Below, piece by piece: positions 58,622 through 64,000 of a stretch of DNA of 64,000 bases. Source of the DNA: Lineus longissimus. Lineage: Eukaryota > Nemertea > Pilidiophora > Heteronemertea > Lineidae. Where the stretch lies: the NCBI RefSeq assembly GCF_910592395.1, contig NC_088325.1, positions 12,156,109 through 12,220,108 on the forward strand, written 5' to 3'. Every line of letters starts with the position of its first letter. Position 1 is the first letter of the stretch. Below the pieces are notes generated by a model, which saw nothing but the letters and a program-made list of their open reading frames with translations, was not told the origin of the DNA and made no database searches. Both the position numbers and the translations under genes were made by a program.

Positions 58622-59458
58622 TTTTTATTGTCGCATGCGATGATTTCTATAAACATACACGTAATTCCTGTAATTCTGTCGCCTGCATGGACAACTCCCA
58701 AAAGTTGATAAAGCGTTTCAAACCCAAGGCCCCCAGTTGCTCAGTTGGTGTCAGCAGTAACATTGGCTGTAAGTCTAAATGCTACTATTGTAAATGAAAT
58801 TTCCCGAAGAAGATAACAATATTTTTAGCTAACACTTGCATTTGTCTCTAATGCCGTTAGAGCTACTAAGCCCTGGATGTTAGGATCACTACTACAAGCA
58901 TTAACAATGAATCTACACCAGCCCATCAGTGCTTACAAAATAGCCCATAGGACACCAAATTCAATCTCTCAGCTTCCCTGCATTATGTCTTGCAAGCTAT
59001 TGTCAATAATTACAAGAGCTCTTCTCTCCCAGAGCTAATTATTTCCTCATTATTGTCATATTATCACCTCCTCTTCAAATTTATCGTAAGTCATGACTGG
59101 TTGTTTTTACAAGCGAGTAGAGATTTTCTAAATAGTCGCTAATATCATTGTTGTCATACTATGCAAAATACTTATCAGGTGCTTTCATACGATAGAGACA
59201 GCTTACGCATTGTGTTGTTAAGTCATTACAAGTAGGTTTCCGATATTTCTTCCAGGCAGTTGTACTGGTGCAATCTCCTCTTTACAAGTTTTCTTTATGA
59301 TTTTGCTTGGGCTACTGTGCTGCAACTAATGTAGCCTGGGGTTAGTATCATGGAAATGGGACCATTTGTCTTATTTCTTGGGCCGTAGGACCTTTGCTTA
59401 TCCATACAATATCATGGGGACATCGGATCAGGGAGTGCTTGTCCTTGGTTCGTTGGGT
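58622..59458. other. Noncoding stretch, no gene seen
   Basis: No splice-bounded open segment and no repeat was recognised. Confidence 0.5.
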
Positions 59459-59650
59459 CATTTCTTCTTCGTCTTCTTCTCTTCATTGCTGCAGGTCCCT
59501 GGTGATTCCCTGCAGCTATGTCTTCAGTGAGACTGGCTAAGTCCAAAAGTCCTGCAGAATCCAGTGGTGTTTGGTAGTCAAGTCAACAGTTGTGAAGGAA
59601 GCAGTTGGACGGAGTCCAAGCTGGTCTCTTCAGGTGCTGGTCGAGTCAAT
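59459..59650 (-). mobile_element. Possible retroposon 3' part with GAA-rich tail
   Basis: A TTCTTCTTCGTCTTCTTCTC run at 59462-59484 would be the 3' tail on minus. The adjoining, somewhat GC-richer 160 bp (for example CTGCAGGTCCCTGGTGATTC) has no coding frame. The tail style matches the SINE at 48030-48395, but no tRNA-like head was found, so this is tentative. Confidence 0.3.
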
Positions 59651-59652
59651 AG

Positions 59653-59752
59653 AAGGTAATATGGTACAATTGCAGCCCCTACGGTGTTAGTACACGTAAA
59701 TGCACGCTGAGGCGGAAATTGTACCAGACCTGTAATTGTACCACTTTACCTT
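59653..59752. mobile_element. 100-bp MITE-like element with 23-bp TIRs
   Basis: Left end AAGGTAATATGGTACAATTG and right end (complement) AAGGTAAAGTGGTACAATTA are inverted copies with three mismatches over 23 bases. A third AATTGTACC lies at about 59718. The internal part is about 54 bp and noncoding. Confidence 0.75.
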
Positions 59753-61947
59753 AGGTATATGGGGCTTTGGCCTCTTTTGTCAGGATGAGAAAGTTGGTTG
59801 GGTCACTGAGGCAGATTTACTCTTCACCATTTTTCAATTGGCCTTCCCCTTGGCTAATTCTTACCAAAAGGTTTTTGGTCAATGCTGCACTAAAGTTATA
59901 AAGTACTCATACTTTATGAAGTTGCTGCAAAAATGGGTTGTAAAAGATCTATGTTAGCTAAGAGATGTCAAACCTTAGCCTTCAGCATGTTGGCAATGTT
60001 CGTGCATTGCAGCGGTAACTAATATCTGTATACGATATTAGTTGTTAGGCACCTGGCCAGAATGCAGTGTAGAAAACAGTAGTACCCAAAGTGGAAACAT
60101 TTCATCTGAATCCAGATGACGCAATTCACTGCCTTTGTTAATTCCTCCTAAAAATATGTATGGATATACCTAAAATCCCTGCTGATTTTTGGACTTCCAT
60201 GCATCCAGAACAAGTACATTGACTCTACGAGTAACCTGAATAATGTACCAGGACACCATCATTTCTTGATCTTTGCTTCCCTGCAAGTTGGTTTCACTGG
60301 GGTTTTTTCCGCCACGCTTTCCACTCATATTATTCTGCAGGCGTTGTGGGCAATGGTAAAAAGATATCTTTGTCTTATAGCAGGACGCAAAGAACATTGC
60401 CTCTCTTGTTCAAATAATTGCATGACCTGTAGCTTTCTTTCCCGAGGGTATGTGTTGAATGTAAAACAGCCACAGAGTACGTTGTGTGTAAAAAAGTGAT
60501 AGTGGATGGACGGCCGACTGAATGTGGCCTACCTCGACCATTAGATGTAGAGGCTGGCTTTTTATGAACGATATAAAAGGCTTGGTGGTGTAAAAGTTGT
60601 AAGGATGCTGTATGCCTATAACCCAACAGGGTTGTCACCTGTAACATGTCACTTTAAGAACGAATATTGATGTTAATTTCCATCTTGTTTGCTACATTGG
60701 ATTCAAGATGTCACTTTTTACCTTCAGGTGGTGTCATGTTTTCAAGCCCGAGTCAATTAAACATGCCCCAGTTCAGTCTGTTTCAAAGCTTTTCACATCA
60801 GCATAACTGTGAAGACTAAAGAGATGGGAAGTTCAAAGTTTCGACCCGCTGCCCTTTAAAACTTGAATAAAAACCCAGACAATATATTTCAAACCAAGAA
60901 ACGAACCTTAAGCGCCAAAAATAGATAATATGATCAGGTATTCTGTTCACATAATCTCTTATCTTGAGACACAAATCATTGCTATTATATTCTGCTTTGT
61001 TACAGCTTCCATATATCACGTAGTCGATCACATTTTTCATCATCGATTCTTGCAACAATATCAATACAATCGGAAAATATGATATTGAAAAATCTTGCGT
61101 GTTGCAAAATATTTATTTGGCACCATTGTAATCTGCTTGTATTTCAACAATATCAGATGTGATTTAGATTTATCTGTTCTAAAAGCTCTCGAACATGTCA
61201 AAAGGTTTTTTCACTAAATATAACTAATTTCTGTAGATATATGATCTCAATAGCTTACAAATAGGTTCCATGTAGAGCGAGGTAAAAGTGAAAGAGTCCT
61301 TACGATATTGAAATTAGTTATAGCCATATTTGACATGTTTGATTGAAAATGGATTCATGCATATGTTCATTCCTCATATGATTGTTATTTTCTGAAGGAT
61401 ACTTCTATCACAGAAAATAGGTTAAATGTTTTTTCCCGATATCATTGATACACTGGAGATATCATTCCCATCGTAGGAGATAAGAGATAGTAAAAATCAA
61501 TTTGAAGATTCGATGTTGAGAAAAGAGTTGCAGGCAAATGTTATTTTGGATGGGTTCGAATGGTCTTTGCATGTGATGGAGCATGTAGGAAAATAATAGA
61601 GATATGGGAAGTGGCTGAAATGAATGGCCATGGAATTGATTGAAGATTTTGTTGCGTGCAGCCAGAAATTGACCGATGTGTGTGCTAGAAGGTGTATGGC
61701 TAGGCGGTGCCCTTTTGGTGTAGGTGTACTGTTGCTATAGAACATGTAGATTGACCAATATGTGTGTTAGACCACACAGTGGTTCTTTTATTAGGTTAGA
61801 ATTGTCCAATACTACGTAAAAAGCTACTTCTTGGCTCAGGGAAGATAACAGGATTATATTAGTCAGATGATTTCATGGTAGTGATGAATCCAGGTTGCTA
61901 ATGCTGGCTCATATGAAGAAAAAATGAAATTTGTACAGAAAAATCAA
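59753..61947. other. Noncoding; one perfect inverted repeat
   Basis: AACTAATATC/GATATTAGTT forms a perfect 10-bp stem with a 7-base loop at 60017-60043. No gene was called. Frames of 60-90 codons on both strands are unsupported. Confidence 0.45.
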
Positions 61948-62025
61948 GCCACCTTGGCTGGATTTGAACCACAGATATTTGTATTAATGTTCTCAATAAA
62001 CACTAAACAATATTGGGTGATTTTT
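61948..62025 (-). mobile_element. Degenerate tRNA-like SINE head
   Basis: On minus, TTTAGTGTTTATTGAGAACA (A-box-like) precedes GGTTCAAATCC (B-box, plus 61960-61970) at tRNA-like spacing, then CAGCCAAGGTGGCTTG. The stems do not pair well, so it is not a tRNA gene. Body and tail are not resolved. Confidence 0.35.
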
Positions 62026-63798
62026 AGTTCAAAAGTCTGAACAAAATGGAGACCTTGAAAGAAAGATCAATCAATGTAACATTATTCTTTTCTATCTAAT
62101 CATAATTATTTCATCATTTACCATAATATCATAAAAAATGTGTAATTTTAACCAACTTGTTTATAGTTGCTCTGCTCCGTAGCTTTGCAAACACTCCACT
62201 ATTGATAGGATCATAAATGGCCTGCAATGTCATCTGCCAGTCTCTTGAGAAAACATTCTGCTCGCATTACCCTGAAATTGCTGCAGTAATCTGTTGATGC
62301 AGTCCGCCATTACGCCGCATTACTAATGTACAGGGGTAACAGGTGTCTTCAGGGATTAGCTTATTAAATAATGATTTTTTTGTGGGAGAACTTAATGGTA
62401 TAGTATTGTAGAGGGTGCAGTTTATTTCCATAAAAATCACTTCGGCATCCAAATGAATTATTTTTAAGCAGCAAAAAGTTTACGTTTGTAAGGGTACCAC
62501 CAACAACAGATACAAAAGACAAAATGCAGGTTACCTGCTTCAACCAAAATATACATGTTCCACAGACAGTCACAGATGGTCGTGCCACCTCATCAAGCCA
62601 ATATGTAATGTTTACAAGTTAAGAAATGGTTAAAGCCAGACACAGTCGCCACAGAAATGCACAAGGTTCCTGAGCGTTCATTCAGCATGTACGGAAATGC
62701 ACAAGGAACTCAGGTGTCTACCTGCCATTCCATAATTGTATCAATTTGATTTTTTTCTCCTCCTAAGTGATGGATTGGTGTCTGTTAACTTGAAGACTCC
62801 TGTACGGAGATTGGTGGTCAGGCTTTATTGATGTCCTGGAGCGTGGGGGGTGGCTTCTTGAATACCTGTCGTTGTGTAAGCAATAATCATAGAATAGGGT
62901 TTTCCTGGTGGAGAATTATGTTATAGATTTAATGGGGTTTCTCTGACATTTTTGTGGTATGTTGTATTGGCATGATTGAGGACAGGTAGTCATACAGGGG
63001 ACAGGCAGACTTAAACTGGGGTTCTTCCTGCTGCTTGTTTTGCATTTCCCACTTGCTTGCGGAGCAGGCTGATGCACAGCTTGATGAGGCAGGCTCCTCA
63101 GTGTGACATGTTTTTTTGGTGTGTCACAGACAGTGCAAGAGTTTGTTTGGCCTTCTTTCCGTATTCTGTGAGGCAACAGGGTTTGCCACTAGTTGGTCTA
63201 GCTGTGGAAAAACCTGACACAGGCTTGGTGATATAGGTCTTGAACCTTACTTCGACAGCGTGCATATCTTGGTCAATTTGAAGTTGGGTTTAATTTCAGG
63301 GATATTTGGAGTTCTTTTTGTGTAAAAAATACCCTGTATTACAAACAAAAATGATCAATTTACTCTTCTTCCAGTAAATGTAGGTATAGCACTGTACAGT
63401 TGTACACATCGACTAAATGTTCAGCCCACTTCATAGACATCCTAACAGATAATAGTACATGTATCATCTGCAATAAGAGCACTTGGTATTGTTGTCTGAT
63501 TCGTGAGCATTGAAATGTATTGTCAATAAAACTACGGAAGCGAGTGGAATTTTATTTTACCATTTTGAACTCACTGAGCAAAGCTTGATTGGTTAGTAGG
63601 ATAGAAATTGTCACATCCGATTTCTCAAAAGGACTAAAGTTAACAGGATTGACACTCTTGAATACAAGATGAGGCTATTCTTGTACATGTATGGAATCTG
63701 TATACAAGTAAGAGATATTTCCAATGGTAGTGTTCTTTTTAGCTTGCCTGTGGTATTTGTCTTCTTTGTGCATTATGCCCAGATGATTCTGGCATTTT
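62026..63798. other. Noncoding; small direct repeat
   Basis: GAAATGCACAAGG occurs at about 62655 and 62695 inside a loose inverted frame (AGACAC...CCTGAG / CTCAGG.TGTCT). No gene was seen. Confidence 0.5.
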
Positions 63799-63850
63799 TA
63801 GCTCACCTCTTAGCAGAGGTGAGCTTATCCCATACCGTGGCGTCCGTCGT

Positions 63851-63909
<59 letters not shown>

Positions 63910-64000
63910 CGTCGTCCGTTAGCAGGGCACGTTTCGTAACTGTTAAAGCTATTGAGTTGAAACTTAGTACACATGTACCCTTATGTAATGACACCTTGGA
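63799..64000 (+). mobile_element. Interspersed repeat, copy 3, cut by window end
   Basis: Begins with the same hairpin (AGCTCACCTC-TTAGCA-GAGGTGAGCT) and the CCCATACCGTGGCGTCCGTC lead-in. A (CGT)n run of intermediate length follows (about 63842-63914), then the first subrepeat, nearly identical to the other copies, up to the window edge. Confidence 0.85.

Overview
The window looks like nuclear DNA of a marine invertebrate, most likely a lophotrochozoan and probably a mollusc. The signs are an AT-rich sequence with no dense gene layout, GT-AG bounded short open segments instead of long frames, many TACATGTA/ACATGTAC words, tRNA-derived SINE pieces, a CR1/L2-like LINE tail, and a high-copy-type repeat that opens with a GCTCACCTC/GAGGTGAGC hairpin followed by (CGT)n. 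There is no operon, no CRISPR array, no intact transposase and no intact tRNA or rRNA. No complete gene can be read. What can be supported is a set of exon candidates, mostly of unknown family.

Layout. 1-9.5 kb: a mosaic tandem duplication (587-1083), a good minus-strand internal exon (5815-5966) and a plus-strand terminal-exon candidate ending on a poly(A) signal (8340-8568). 9.5-13.6 kb: repeat-rich. Two arrays of CCATGG palindromes recur every 20-21 bp (10981-11035 and 11586-11697), the second followed by a ~140-bp A+T-rich tandem array, then a foldback element (13160-13562). 15-28 kb: exon candidates on both strands (16731-16785 +, 17175-17315 -, 21108-21253 +, and a phase-compatible set starting with a secretory leader at 23158 +), a TIR element carrying a cluster of promoter-like motifs (21429-21782) and a SINE (26903-27293). 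28-34 kb: diverged duplications and a CpG-rich promoter-like patch with a candidate first exon near 32.1 kb.

34-64 kb: three near-identical copies of one repeat family (34900, 43117, 63799), a pre-miRNA-like hairpin (38658-38743), a terminal exon of a possible single-pass membrane protein (40871-41250 -), a SINE (48.0-48.4 kb), a 5'-truncated LINE (49.3-49.6 kb), a duplicated segment with a codon-like substitution pattern (51.6-52.05 kb), a tRNA-Lys-like SINE head (53.25 kb), a two-exon small membrane-protein candidate (53941-54517 +) and directly behind it a 2.7-kb, 40-bp minisatellite of about 66 units. A terminal-exon candidate (57868-58055 +) and a 100-bp MITE (59653-59752) follow.

The exon calls rest on reading frame, splice-site match and phase agreement judged by eye. 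They need transcript evidence. The repeat structures are seen directly and are the firmest part of this annotation.
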